Source: Ipomoea triloba
Taxonomy: Eukaryota; Streptophyta; Magnoliopsida; Solanales; Convolvulaceae
Direction: 5' to 3'
NCBI RefSeq assembly: GCF_003576645.1
Contig: NC_044919.1
Span: 26,264,827 to 26,328,826 of the forward strand
DNA length: 64,000 nt
Positions 11,180 through 23,204 of the stretch are shown here, piece after piece. Numbering within the stretch: the stretch's first letter is position 1; each line of letters begins with the position of its first letter. Under the pieces are notes generated by a model. It was not told the DNA's origin and made no database searches. It worked only from the letters and a program-made list of their open reading frames with translations. The translations under genes and the position numbers were made by a program.

Positions 11180-13030
11180 CCAGAGATGGACTACATGATG
11201 GGAATGGTTGGGTGCCCTGAGTCGGGTCCGGACCACCTTGGTCCGATTGAGTCGTTTCCATTGAGCTCAGGTCAACTCCTTAAGCTCCGAATCATGAAAA
11301 CTTCTTGGGCCGCCTGGGTCATCTCCTTGGGCTATGGGAACCTGGACACTGGGTCCTTATTATTGGACGATTTTCAATATCTTCATCATCATCCCCCCCC
11401 CCCTCTCTTTGGGTTGTGCGAAGTCTACAATGAGAGAGAGTAAATGCTCGAACTAATAAAAATTGTTTAGGGCACTCTGTTAGGACGAATTCCGTCCCTC
11501 GTGTCTCGGATGCTCCGGGTTGGATCCAAGTCGCTTACCTTAGTTTGGATCGCCTTTCTTGGTTTAGACCCCCTTGGTTTGGATCACCTCTCTTGGTTCG
11601 GACCAACTTCTTGATCTAGGTCAAATTGTTTGTCCAGGTCGTCTTCTTGAGCTCAAGGTCACCATTCTTGGATCATTAATATCTCCATGATTGTAGCAAA
11701 AAATGAGTGATGGTGAGTGTACGGGTGTGAAATGTCATCCTCAGGAGACCGGAGGTTATGGCACGCAATATGCAATCACAAAACTAGGCACTGACATAAG
11801 GAAATCAACAAGAAACTAAGCAAATAACAATTTTAAGAAAATAGTAAGACTAACACATATACACAAAGATAAACACAAAATAAAGAAACTCAAGTTAGGG
11901 GGCATATCATCTATATGCTTCAACAACCTACGAAGTTAGGGAGAATAAATAAACAAGAATCAAACGGGTATGCACGGAGGAATGCTAGTCTATAAGTCAC
12001 TCATGTGAGCAAATATACAAGGATCCGAACAGGGAATTGCCCCATTTTCATGGTGAATCAACTCCAAGTTCTTCAAGCACAATTAGTAACTTAAACCCCC
12101 AATTTCCCCTACTTTCATAGAAGCAAATTGAGTTTATACAAAGAGTGACTTGGAATCTTGACCTAACTCTCATTAATACCAATCTTCCAAATGCATGCCA
12201 ATGAATGTGTACATCAAACGCAACATTAGCAAGATACAAACAGATATCCTTTATAAACTCAAGAACCCTAAGTTAGAGTTCTTCCCCTTTTTTGCAATAA
12301 TCACAAATTAAGCATAAAGATAGACAATACAACCCCAACTAAAGCATATAAACTAACTACTCATGATTAAATAGCATAAAGAACACAAAAGCACAAGTAA
12401 TAAACATAAATCTTACAAAAGGAAAGAGATAAGTGAAAGAAAGTTTCTCTATTGAAATGGCCAGTAGAATCTTGAAATCCAAGCTTCAAATCCAATATTA
12501 CAAACTTCAAAAGTGCTAACGAACATAAATCTAAGCCTAATCTAACCTAAAAATATGAAAGGAAGTAAAAGAGAGTGTCTAGGGTTCAACCATGGATCAA
12601 AACCAAGTTGAAAGTGCCCAAAACGAGCTTAAATATAAACAGAGCAAGAGTGAACAGTGACTAATCTATGTAAGGATTTCAATTTTTTGGCACTTGTTCC
12701 ACTTTGTCCTTAGTTTGTCCATATTATCAAAACCATTGAGAATACCATCCTCTTAGCTTATCATTGACTCTCATTGACTCCAAATGCATCCAAAATGCTT
12801 CATTTGGCTCGGATGCCTGCCAAATTGCATGAAAATACTTTTCTTTGCTCCTAAAGCTTCCCAAACCAAACTCCTTGCAAAATAACAAAATTTAGTCATA
12901 ACCTCATGAAATTTGGAATAATCTATAAGCAAAATGGCTTAGTGAAGGGAAAAAAATATAGACAAATAAGCATTTACCACTCAATCATCAACCCTCCACT
13001 CTCCGAGTTACAATGAGTTGTCAATGAGAG
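11180..13030. other. Probable degraded LTR-retrotransposon sequence, non-coding
   Basis: Base composition is richer in G+C than the surroundings up to about 11700, with repeated GGTCCGGA, TTGGTTCGGA and TTGGTTTGGATC words. From 11700 onward it is A-rich and gene-free. It lies directly upstream of a degraded retroelement-like reading frame. I found no clear LTR pair. Confidence 0.3.
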
Positions 13031-13039
13031 GTAAAATGC

Positions 13040-13610
13040 CCAGAACAATGCGAGCTAGCGGAGTGCACCGCCGCCTCCATAGTCGAGGCCATAGCACACT
13101 ATAAGGAATCTGAGTCCTTCTGAATGGACCGAAAGGTTTATGTTGAAAAACACTCGGAAGAGATCATGACTGGGTGGCTTGAGTCCAAAGCCAGCTGGAT
13201 TGAGAAACTTGTTGCCGAGAACGCCATCACCAACGACTTGCACTAATTCGATATGCAAAAGAAGATTTATGAGGTTCTCCATCATTGAGAACCCAATCTC
13301 ATGCCTTCAGATTAGGGGCTACAGGCCGAACTTGACTATCGAGAGGTAAGCGTCTGCAATGGAAGTGAGGGAGGAGATGCCGATAATGTAGAAGGCAACC
13401 AAGCCGACCCGTACGACATGTGTTGTGAGTTTTCGATGATGCTTGAGGGCCCAAGATTCCATCCCTTTGTTTGGAGCACATCCACATTAGTGATGATGAA
13501 TCGTCTTTGGCGGATCCTTCTCGAAGCACGGTGACAAAGAACGGGGAGGCCGAGGGCCCTTGACCGTCCAAACGACCTCTTACCTTCTTATTTTGTGTGC
13601 ATCCACGGTA
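13040..13610 (+). pseudogene. Degraded retroelement-like reading frame
   Basis: The plus-strand frame from about 13040 reads through several stops and encodes segments such as VYVEKHSEEIMTGWLESKAS and MQKKIYEVLHH. In composition these resemble unassigned gag-proximal ORFs of large plant gypsy elements. The frame changes near 13310. Open stretches on the opposite strand are likely shadows. I cannot assign a family with certainty. Confidence 0.3.
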
Positions 13611-15180
13611 AATATCATCCTCTTATGTACTCCTCCAAGCTAAATATTTAGAAATTCTAGCTACTTAGTGAACTTTTACCTCTGGCTAACTTGAATGGAA
13701 ATATTTTGTTTATCCCAACACCTTTTAACCTTACATCCTTAGCCATGCGATTTACTTTGCGATCCTGGTCTTCTCCGTTCGAGCGACGCGTGGTTACTTA
13801 GATTTTTGCTCGCATGACTTTTGTTTCTTTTTGCCTTTTTTTTTTTTTTTTGTAAGTTAGCTTACTTTGGTCAAGCCTTGGGATCAACCAATGATAGACT
13901 CTATAGTGAGCTGAGCAGCGTCGAGCCCATACTAACCTTTAGGGGATATTTAGCATTTTGGTAACTAAGCCGACGGCTTGACCAAGAAAAAGTTCTTTTG
14001 TCGAGCAGTTAGTGGCCTAGGGACCATGGCCCGAATGACGTGATCTAGGAACCGCGTCCACAATGATTTGGGGATCGTTGGTTCGGAGACCTTGGTCTCG
14101 GCGCCTCCACCCGAAGGGTAAAAGTTGTAAACTCACTTAATTTTACAATGGAAAAATATTTTATTATAAAAAAATTTTATTGTTGGGCAGACCAATATAC
14201 ACGGAATGATCTAGGCATACCCCGAGTCAGTTAGTTTCATCATTCCTCACAGAGACGGGAAGGGGATTATATTCAATTCGCAACCCGTCCCACATACTTG
14301 TCACCCTTATTTAAAGTATCTTAGCAGCTCATTTAACTTTTATTTGATTATTTCACTGACTCTCTAGAAGGGCGCGAGCCACTACATTTTTAGGAAGAAT
14401 CAATGGTTTCAAAGATTGTCTTCATCAATTTTACTTTGTTCACCGTCTACCTCTCTACTACAAAGTTGCGGTGCTGCCCATTGCTCACCGCTTTGTCTAC
14501 ACAACCCAACAGAAAAAATTCTCACATCCACCCATCCAAGTAATTAAGTCTGTCTGTCGCTCACATACGCAGCTCGTCACAAAGGTGAAGTTTAAAATGA
14601 ATGACCAGTGAGGAGAACTCCGTTTGCGCAGTAAGTAAATGTCTAACCTCCGTGTTCAGTTGAATTACTACGATTTACTTTATGGGTCATCCCACATAAA
14701 AAAGATTTAATTAAGTCTGGGTGTTATTAAATTTTACATTAGAATTGACTCTTTATGGAATCATTGGTTCATAGTTTTCACATAGGAATATAGGATGACT
14801 ATGTATTTTGATTATTTTCTTTATTGACTAAGGAAACATGCAGCTATTATATGAGGCCGGGTGTGAATTAGCTAGGTGTTCTCATTATTTTTGTATATAT
14901 TGATCGTTGATGGATGCCGATGTCGTATACTATTTTTCTAAAGTTCAACAATGTTGTTCAGTTTCCTTAATTTGTTTTTAGAAACTCAAATTTTGAAGCT
15001 TCATTGTCCATTGCTTTTTTTCCATTTTTTTCAAACTCACCTATTTGGTGTTGGAAAATGCAAAGTTAATGAGGGTATTGTGGTTCTCAATCTCTCCTAG
15101 GTATTTGGCCTTGAAATTAAATAACTTTCACTACAATTTGGTGAGTTATTAAGATGTATTTAGATATCATGGTAAAGCTT
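13611..15180. other. No gene seen; probable retroelement 3' sequence
   Basis: Moderately G+C-rich to about 14120 with no coding frame, then AT-rich. Nothing else supportable. Confidence 0.3.
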
Positions 15181-15239
15181 CCAAATCCTCTTGAGAGAGA
15201 GAAGTGAGAGGCAGAAGACTACTATGGGAAGATATAAGG

Positions 15240-16130
15240 AAGAAATTGAGGAAAGGGCGGGCAAGAAATCATGGATAGAGTTGATGTCAATCTACCTCTA
15301 GAGATTCTGCCCAAGGAAGCTATCCCTCCCCACACTCAAGAGAATATTGATTTTGAAAGTTTAAGAATCAACCCTCGAATGCATGTTATCAAAGAGGAAC
15401 CGATAGGCTTAGAAGAACTACCCTTAGCTTGCTCAAGACTAGAAGATCTAATGCAGCTCATTCCCGCAGACCTCAAGCTCCTAGATCTTTCGGTGTTGAC
15501 ATTGATCAAAGAGTTGATGAATTGAGTGTATCGATTCCATTCATCACTCCATATGGTTCAAGCAGAGAGTGAAGCTAGCCCAACAACTCAAGGCTGAAAA
15601 ATAGGGTCGGATTTTAGGGTATGCAAGATGTGCAACCGCACAGGGCCCTAAAATTTTTGGGGCCCCTAATCCAGTCCTGGCCGAATAGTTAGTATATGTA
15701 TTTGTGATTATATTGGCTCCAAATTAGGTTTTCATGACTGATTTAAATTCTACTACGTATTATTCAAAAAAAAAATCTACTTTGTAATATTCACGCGAAT
15801 AATTTTTCTTTAATTCGTAGTTTATTTATACTTTGACAGGGCCTCAATACGTAGTGTATTTATACTTTGATAAGGCCTCACTTATTTACCAGCACAGGGC
15901 CATGCAAAAAAAAAAAAAAAACCGGCCCGGCTGAAAAGGAGTTAGAAGTACTCAACTTAGCCTTTGAGTATGGTTGCTTGGGAAGGCTTTTAATCTGCTA
16001 TGTACTATATATGGGCAAGATTAGCTACTATAAGTTCTTGGAAATTCTTCCTAATGCACGAGCAGAAAGGGCAAAGGGGATGTGAAAGAGCTAGAAGGAT
16101 GAGCAAGTCATGGTAGACTAGTTTAGTCCA
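15240..16130 (+). pseudogene. Unrecognised reading frame split by an insertion
   Basis: An open frame at 15271-15525 (84 codons) begins MDRVDVNLPLEILPKEAIPP. A second open stretch resumes after 15929 with KELEVLNLAFEYG and then ISYYKFLEILPNARAERAKG. The two parts are separated by a 328-bp insertion with a target duplication. I do not recognise the protein; a retrotransposon internal ORF is possible. The frame is closed by stops, so it is not a functional gene as it stands. Confidence 0.35.
15601..15928. mobile_element. 328-bp non-autonomous insertion with 9-bp target duplication
   Basis: Bounded by GGCTGAAAA at 15592-15600 and 15929-15937. Its ends are loosely inverted (left ATAGGGTCGG, right ACCGGCCC). 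The interior includes CACAGGGCCCTAAAATTTT and a long A run. Length and duplication suggest a MULE- or hAT-type MITE. Confidence 0.6.
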
Positions 16131-16849
16131 CAAAAGGCTAAGCAGAGATATTTTCTAGAAATACAGAAGAGCATCTGAAGAAGTTGAGGGAGGATAATGA
16201 GTGTAGAGAAAGGGTTAAGGCTACTTCGGCAAATAGCAAATGTTATCATCCTAAGGCCCGTGACGGTGACCCTAATAACCATAAAGGGAGTTAGATGCTA
16301 GCGTATATGGATTAGAAATGGGCATGCAGTGGTATCAGGTTGCAAGGCTCAAGTCATTCGTTATTGTATTTAATAAGTTTGGTCTACATATGTTACTCTG
16401 TAAAGGTTTTTAGGCTTTTATGTCATATTTTGTAAATTGATTCTTTCATCAATAAAGTGAATGAGTATTCTGTATTCCTATTTCAACAATTTTGGGTTCT
16501 ATTTGCTTTGACATTATCAAAAATAGGGGGAAATTTTTAAGATGTTAGGAATCGGATGATCTTTAAGGACATTATCAAAAAAGGAACTCTAAAATGTAAT
16601 TTGTAGTAACCTTATAGAGACCAAAATTAGGACATAGTTGTTATCTAGGCCTTCATATATTGTTGATATATACTAGTAAATGTATGTACAAGGAAGTCTA
16701 AAATAGTTGACTACGTTCCCTATCCATATACAGATCACATAGGATCCCAAAAGATCTTGCTTTTGTCCGGTAAACCTTAGCAGTTTATCTCTTTAGTAAA
16801 CCATACCGATATATATATATATATATATCAACTCCTTGTGAGTTCAAGT

Positions 16850-17000
16850 TAATGGCAATGTTAAAAAAATTGGCCTAGGCGCCCCTAGGCCAAGGCAAAT
16901 TAGCCCTTAGTCGGTCAACCGCCTAGGCGCCTAATTCAACCAAGTTCGCGCATAACTCGACCGAATTGGCCGAGTTAACTCGATTGAGTAGACATTGTTA
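16850..17000. mobile_element. 'CGCCTAGG' element fragment, copy 1
   Basis: Contains CCTAGGCGCC palindromic words and CCGAGTTAACTCG, both shared with 61875-62275. A (TA)n run precedes it at about 16810-16829. No coding sequence. Confidence 0.5.
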
Positions 17001-17072
17001 TATATATATAGTGCACTTACTATAACCATGGTTAATGGTAGAACTTTAATTCAAGTGTTAAGGCCTTCTAGT

Positions 17073-17905
17073 AAGGGTGTATTTGGAAAGTAGGAAAATA
17101 TTTTCTGGAAAATACGTATTTTACATTTTGAAAAAAAAATGTATAGTAATAATTTTACATTTTGATGTAAAAGTATTATATTTTCCATCAAAAGCATTAC
17201 ATTTTTCATAATAAGTAATATTCCCCTTACTTATAATGAAAAATATAATACTTTTGAGGAAAAATGTAATACTTTTAAATCCAAATGTAAAAGTATTACA
17301 TTTTCTCTTAAAAATATTACATTTACCATTATAAGTAACAAATAATTTATTCATGATTAGTATTACTTTTGAGCATATAAGTATAACATTTGTGCGTATA
17401 AGTATCACATTTTCACATTAACCAGACCCGGCTCGACTCGTCTCACTCAAGTTTTTACATTTTTAAAAAATGCGTGAAATTGTATAATTATATATTTGTA
17501 TTATTTTATTTAAAATATAAATATATAAAATAATAATATTTATTATAAAAAAAAAAGGTTCCGTCGGAAACCAGAGCATTCCAGGACAAACAATGTGGAA
17601 AAAAACATGTTTTAATAATAATAATAATAAAACAAATAAATAATAATAAGAATAATCATAATCATATTATTATTATTATTTATTATTATAGATGTTGTTA
17701 TATTATAAACAAATTAACAAAACAATTAAAATATTTAATTATATAATTTTACTTATTTTCTAGAAAACGAACCAAACACATTAAGATAGTTTTCTAGAAT
17801 GTAACCAAACAATGAAAATGAAAATATTTTATGAAAAATGACTAATTTTTTAAAAAATATTTTTCAGAAGTCATTTTTTTTTATTTCCAAACACTTAATG
17901 TGCGA
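17073..17905. mobile_element. GTGTTTGGAAA-terminated DNA element with nested MITE
   Basis: Left end GGGTGTATTTGGAAAG and right end TTTCCAAACACTTAATG are inverted, each followed inward by GAAAATATTTT or its inverse. A 'GAGACGG' MITE (about 17120-17456, right end CTCACTCAAGTTTTTAC) is nested near the left end. Non-coding. Same family as 31205-31970. Confidence 0.55.
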
Positions 17906-17990
17906 TTTTGGAAGAAATGGATGAACTTACATATTTACATATTTATCCTTCAATGAAGATTAATTTTAACAGTTATTTTAAAAGGGGACT

Positions 17991-18153
17991 GCCAAAGACA
18001 TTGTGATTTAGTGGCACTCGGTTGTACCCTATATGGGAGGGGTGGGTTCGAGTCTCAGTTGAAACAATATTGACTCTTTTTACTTCACTTGATTGAGAAA
18101 AGTAGTTATGAACAGATACTACATTGTAACAGATTCAATAGTACTAAAAAAAA
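17991..18153 (+). mobile_element. tRNA-derived SINE
   Basis: The head has a box A-like GATTTAGTGGCACTC and a box B GGTTCGAGTCTC. The tail has GAACAGATACTACATTGTAAC and ends in GTACTAAAAAAAA. Same layout as the full copy at 59681-59857. The 5' GCCAAAGACATTGTG corresponds to CAAAGGCCTTGTGG there. Confidence 0.7.
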
Positions 18154-18606
18154 TAAAGGAGGACTAAAATGGCCACTAAAAAATTAGGAACTAAATGAAA
18201 TTATATATATAATTAAGGGATTAAATTTATTATTTTAGGATAGCTATGGTTTTTCGATTGACTTGGGTAAAGAAAGGCGGCTACTCTGCCCTGATGTAAT
18301 AGACTGATAGACTGATAGTCTTCTCTATCGTGGATTACTGGATTAGTGGGCGTTCGTTACATCCGGAATTGGATGCCAGCGATAAGATGATGTCATTATA
18401 CTATCTTTTATTCTTTTTGTTCTACCATTTTGTTGACTAGTCGTCGTTTAATATAATGATTTTATATTTCATTCATCAAAATTTTTATAATATTAAAAAA
18501 AAATCGCCTATATTTTTTAAAATATAAAAGATAGTGTTAATATTTTTAAAATCATAAAGTTATCATTTTCATTACAAAAATACGAAATACTCTTTTCTAT
18601 TTATTA

Positions 18607-18640
18607 TATAACTAGTTCTCACACGCGCGTTGCGCAATTA
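18607..18640 (-). mobile_element. Helitron 3' terminus
   Basis: On the minus strand a GCGCAACGCGCG hairpin is followed by TGTGAGAACTAGT, giving the CTAG end typical of Helitrons. It closely matches the terminus at 56860-56890. Confidence 0.5.
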
Positions 18641-18930
18641 AACCAATGTCCAATGCGTAGTTTTAAATTAGTGTTCTTTAATTAGTTAAAGTAGTCATAT
18701 AATAATGAGAGAGAAAAAAATGTTAAATTAATAAAACTCAAAGAAATAGTATCGATGGTTATATATTTTAATAAAACATAACAAAATTGTAAATAGTTAA
18801 ACTAAAGTAAGTAGAAACAAATAAACCATTAACTATAAATGACTATCTATCATGATCAACTAATGGAAGAAAACAATTCGATAAAGAATACTAATTTGAG
18901 TAGAGTAAATTAATTTTTCTTAGCGCACAT

Positions 18931-19183
18931 TTACTGAGACTCGAAATTGTCTTCATCTTCTCCATCTTTAGTGAAGTTGAGTTTTCTTTTTGCTGGTTGT
19001 GTCTTTATTGCATCTTGTTTACTGGAGCTAGTGAATATTCGTGCAATGATGTTATGGCATATGATACCATGTTTTTGTGTTGTTGTGACTTGTGTATAAG
19101 ATTGAGACCTCAATTGTATTATATATTGTTCATCTTGTAAGCGGTTATTGATATGTGAAAATCTTAGTTGTTCACCCTACAAC

Positions 19184-19222
<39 letters not shown>

Positions 19223-19224
19223 GG

Positions 19225-19261
<37 letters not shown>

Positions 19262-19277
19262 CGACGACGACGACGAC

Positions 19278-19311
<34 letters not shown>

Positions 19312-19590
19312 AACAATAATAATAAGGGGAGAATTTTTTTACTATTTACTTACAGTTTCATCCTCAGAAACGATGAACATATACTTTTTTCCAGGAGTTC
19401 CAATAGCATTTTTTGGTTCGTTTTTCTTAATGACACGAACTTTACACCTCCAAGCTCCCGCTCACAGTTTGTGTCAACATCAATTAAGTTTACTGCATTT
19501 GCCATGACTAATATCTTTGTGCCATTGAAAATATGTTCATAAAGGATGTTATGAAATAATATAATGGAACTACAACATAAATTCAAAAAT
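18931..19590 (-). pseudogene. Helitron-associated RPA-like protein, C-terminal fragment
   Basis: A minus-strand frame at 18931-19113 ends with QPAKRKLNFTKDGEDEDNF. A closely similar basic-acidic tail (LPTKRKRTNSKDEDNDN) occurs at 57140-57260, also minus strand and also next to a Helitron terminus. Such tails end the replication-protein-A-like ORFs that plant Helitrons carry. Another minus-strand stretch at 19350-19586 (MANAVNLIDVD) may belong to the same gene. A compound microsatellite interrupts the frame. Confidence 0.45.
19184..19328. repeat. Compound trinucleotide microsatellite
   Basis: Runs of AAT, then GATAAT, then GAC, then AAC repeats follow one another without a break. The apparent open frames here are repeat artefacts. 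Confidence 0.9.
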
Positions 19591-19629
19591 CATAGATTAG
19601 GGAGTAAGGAGTAACTAAAATGTGTATAG

Positions 19630-20895
19630 TAATATCAAAGTGGGCCAAAGTCCTCGGGGGACAGGTTAGGGTCATGAAAAAATAGGCCCGCGAAAAAATT
19701 CGGGCCTAATGGGGTAGGCCGAAATTGACCCGCAGGCCAAGTAAAAATTAATGTATATACTCCTAATCGTAAACTTAATCCACCCAACCTATTTAATAAT
19801 CTTTTCAAATGCAATATTGTTTTGTTTGTGATTTGCACGTACCAAATTAAAAATAATAATAATAATAATAATAATATAGTATAGCATTAAAATTTATCTA
19901 TTAATTGAAATGGTTTAGTTAGAAAATAATATAAAATGAAATCATAGATATTAATTTACTTTGTATCTGCCTATAGGCTATAGCTAAAAGAAAAGTATTA
20001 TGTTAGTACATAGTATTTAGTACATACTACATAGTATTTAACTATGTTATGTATCGTAAATTTGTAATACACCTATTGTAGACTACTACACTTTACTTCA
20101 TTTTTTTAAATTTTGAAGTTAAAAAAAAAAAAGTCCGCGGGCCCGCGAACCCGCGCGAGGCAGGTTAGGGTTACACAAATTTGGCTCTTATAATAATTAT
20201 ACACATTATATTTTCAACATAATATATATATTTTGCCATTTCCCTTTTACATGAAACCGTATTTTGTATTTTGTAATAAAAAAACTGTCAAAATGACTAA
20301 AAATAAAAAAAATAAAAAAACTTTGAACTTCAATTTTGTTCCATTCGTTGATTAGCAGCATAATTAATTAATAACTTGTTTTTATTTGTGGTCCTTACAC
20401 AGCCACTATGATTGTTTTCAAAAAAAATGTATGTGTGTAAAAATGTATGATCTATATAGATTATTAATTTCTAAAATAAATTATGATTTTTAAATTTATT
20501 TATTTATTTTGTAAATAATGTATAAGTTTATTTGTAAAATTTGATTAGTTTATTTATAAATGTTAATGTCAATTTATCATGTAGCATTATTGAAAAATTT
20601 TCGCAATTTCTAATTTATTTATGATTTGTTTAGATAAACACACACATATATGAAAGTCTAGCCCAATAGGGGTGAATTAGGCAAAAAAAAAAAAATGTGT
20701 CGATTTATCCTGAGTGATTATATCCCTTAATTATATTTGATGCAATTCTTTTTTTATTTGGTGCTCTATTTAATGCAATTCTAAGTGATCAAATAAATAT
20801 GCATAATTAAATATAAAGATGTATACATTATTTTGTATACTATTAAATAATGTACATTTAGTAGACAAATAATATACTACTTTTAATATATCAAA
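19630..20895. other. No gene seen; G+C-rich blocks shared at both ends
   Basis: Blocks containing ACAGGTTAGGGTCA and GGCCCGCG (about 19655-19740) and GCGGGCCCGCG and GCAGGTTAGGGTTA (about 20130-20175) suggest the ends of a non-autonomous element in between. An (AAT)n run lies at 19850-19875. The rest is AT-rich and gene-free. Confidence 0.35.
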
Positions 20896-20896
20896 A

Positions 20897-21424
20897 AGAG
20901 TCATTTCCATTTTTGGTCCTACTGTTATTGGGACATTGCCAATAATTTTAGTTCACTTCATTAATTTTTGTCATATTACGGCCAGTCTTATTTAGTCCTT
21001 GGCACTTTTAGTCCACCGTTAAATTTTTTGTCAAATAACCGTCCAAAACAAATGTATTTTTGGTCTTTTCATGCTTTGGTCATCTCCTTGACCCTTTGCA
21101 GTGTGGTTTTCCTTACACATTTTCATCCAATGAAGAGGTCCGACAAAAGCCATGTGAGCCACATTACAAAGCCATGGCTTTCGTCGATCCTCTTCATTAG
21201 ATGAAAATGTGCAAGGAAAACCACTACAAAAGGTAAAGGAGATGATCAAAGCATGAAAATATCAAAATACCCTTGTTTCGGACTGTCATTTCATGAAAAT
21301 TTTAACGGTAGACTGAAAGTGACAAGGATTAAATAAATCTGGTCGCAATGTGGCAAAAATTAATGAAGTGAACTAAAATTGACAATGCCCCAATAAAAGT
21401 AGGACAAAAAATGGAAATGACTCT
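20897..21424. mobile_element. Foldback (long-TIR) DNA element
   Basis: The left half beginning AGAGTCATTTCCATTTTTGG is the reverse complement of the right half ending ATGGAAATGACTCT, over about 250 bp per arm with a short centre. The overlapping open frames at 20968-21249 are palindrome artefacts. A target duplication is not clear. Confidence 0.75.
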
Positions 21425-22170
21425 ATTAAAAACGTACCATGTATTCAAAAAAAAAACATTATTTAAGTACAATAGTGTACACAAATAATATACTTTTAAT
21501 ATATTAAAAATATATATTTTTTTTACTATGGTCCACATAAAAATTTTCCATTAACGGGATGCCAACAAGTTGCTACATACCGTTGATGGATCCCGTTGTC
21601 ATTTCCACAAATCAACAGAGGCTTCCATGCCGGCATTTCAAATCCTGTACGTTAAGCCCACAAGAAGAAAGAAAGATAATTACATCATTAAGGAATTGCA
21701 TTTGAATGAAGATTTGAAAATTATTCTGTCAACTGAAAAGCAGATTTTGTCTTTGAGATATGGATTCAAATACATTGCGACAATAGCATAAAAAAAAATT
21801 TTCAAACATTTGACTCAAAAATCATTTTGATACTTTTATAAAATCTTTTGTGATAGAATATTTGAAGAAAATTGACTCACCAAAAAGTATGAAAGAAGTG
21901 ATTAAAAATATATTTTGAAACTATTTTGAACTTTCAAAATTAATAGTCATATTTTTAATCTTTCACAAAATGGATTTTCTGTCTTGAGCTCTTCTTCCTT
22001 CAATCTTGAAAACATGCCTGCCCTTTATCTTCCAAATATAAAACTCTTAAATGGTTGATTTTGGAGAGTAGAGTTCTTCAATTTAATTCGTACAACTACA
22101 AAAATACTTGACAACTAATTAGATTAATTATTTTGTTATTATCAAAAGCAAGATTAACTAGAAGGCATAA
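21425..22170. other. No convincing gene
   Basis: A 73-codon plus-strand frame at 21570-21791 has no recognisable domain and no intron signals that I would trust. Otherwise AT-rich. Confidence 0.35.
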
Positions 22171-22175
22171 GACCA

Positions 22176-22179
<4 letters not shown>

Positions 22180-22230
<51 letters not shown>
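22180..22230. repeat. (TA)n microsatellite
   Basis: About 25 TA units in a row. Confidence 0.9.
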
Positions 22231-22235
<5 letters not shown>

Positions 22236-22478
22236 TAATCCCATTAGAACAAGGTTTTAGGTGAGGACGTGAGGTCAAATCCATACCATTAAATTAATAA
22301 TTTGAATGACCCAGATTAACCCATATATATAACCACCACTCTTTAAAAAACTACCCCACTCTTAAAAAAATCGACAATAATAAATATATCAAAATAAATA
22401 AAAACCATTAGATCTAACACAATCAACAACCATAATTTGTCCTCCCATCCACACCTAAAAAATTGTTCTCACCAGAAT

Positions 22479-22479
<1 letters not shown>

Positions 22480-22562
<83 letters not shown>
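22480..22562. repeat. (TA)n-(GA)n microsatellite
   Basis: A long TA run passes into a short GA run. Confidence 0.9.
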
Positions 22563-23119
22563 GGGATCGTGTTCAAATGAGAACGGTGCGACCAAGAGAG
22601 AACTCAGAACGCATGACATCTGTCCACGTGTACAAATGTAACGGATGAAAAACACTTATTTTTATAAAAAGTGTGGTGGTATTTTCGTAAATAATTGAAC
22701 ATCGAAGTGCAAGTAAAACGTATTACAAGTGTAAGTAGCAGTTTCATATGGTGCACTTAAGTGCAAGTAAAATGTATTACAAATGCAAGTAAAATGTACA
22801 CTGAGCATCAATACTAAATGCACCTAACGTTATAATTAGTTGCACCTAGATGTACAGATGTTAACAAGGTAAATTACTCTTGCACTTGTAAATGAAAATA
22901 TGTGCACTTGTAAGTGATTTTGCACTTTTTCACTTGTAAAGTTGCACCAGCTACTTACACTTATCACACATTTATTTGCACCAAAGTTCGAGTGATTTAC
23001 GAAAATGCCACCGCATCATTTTTTTAAAACTACATCTGATTCGTTGATCTGGACACGCGAACGGTTGTGAATGGTTCTTATTTCTCTCCTGAGCGACCGT
23101 TGTCATTAGAGCGTGCCCC

Positions 23120-23125
<6 letters not shown>
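22563..23125. mobile_element. Probable DNA element inserted in a TA repeat
   Basis: The left margin has GTTCAAATGAGAACGGTGCG and the right margin ATGGTTCTTATTTCTCTCC, partly inverted, and TA repeats lie on both outer sides. The interior repeats GTGCAAGTAAAATGTATTAC-like words. The arrangement suggests a TA-targeting non-autonomous element. No coding sequence. Confidence 0.4.
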
Positions 23126-23156
<31 letters not shown>

Positions 23157-23204
23157 TTGCAAATTATTGTCAAATCCAAGTATGTTGTTTTGATTGATTA
23201 AATG

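Noticed and set aside
12048..12239. 63-codon minus-strand frame
   Set aside because: No domain, no splice context, and it lies in probable retroelement sequence.
15867..16085. A 72-codon gene
   Set aside because: It begins in the transposon insertion and crosses its boundary.
19168..19542. 124-codon plus-strand frame with Ile and Asn runs
   Set aside because: Mostly encoded by the trinucleotide microsatellite.
20968..21249. Two overlapping frames of 70-80 codons on opposite strands
   Set aside because: They are produced by the palindrome and mirror each other.
22096..22655. Minus-strand frames rich in Tyr-Ile
   Set aside because: Translation of TA repeats.
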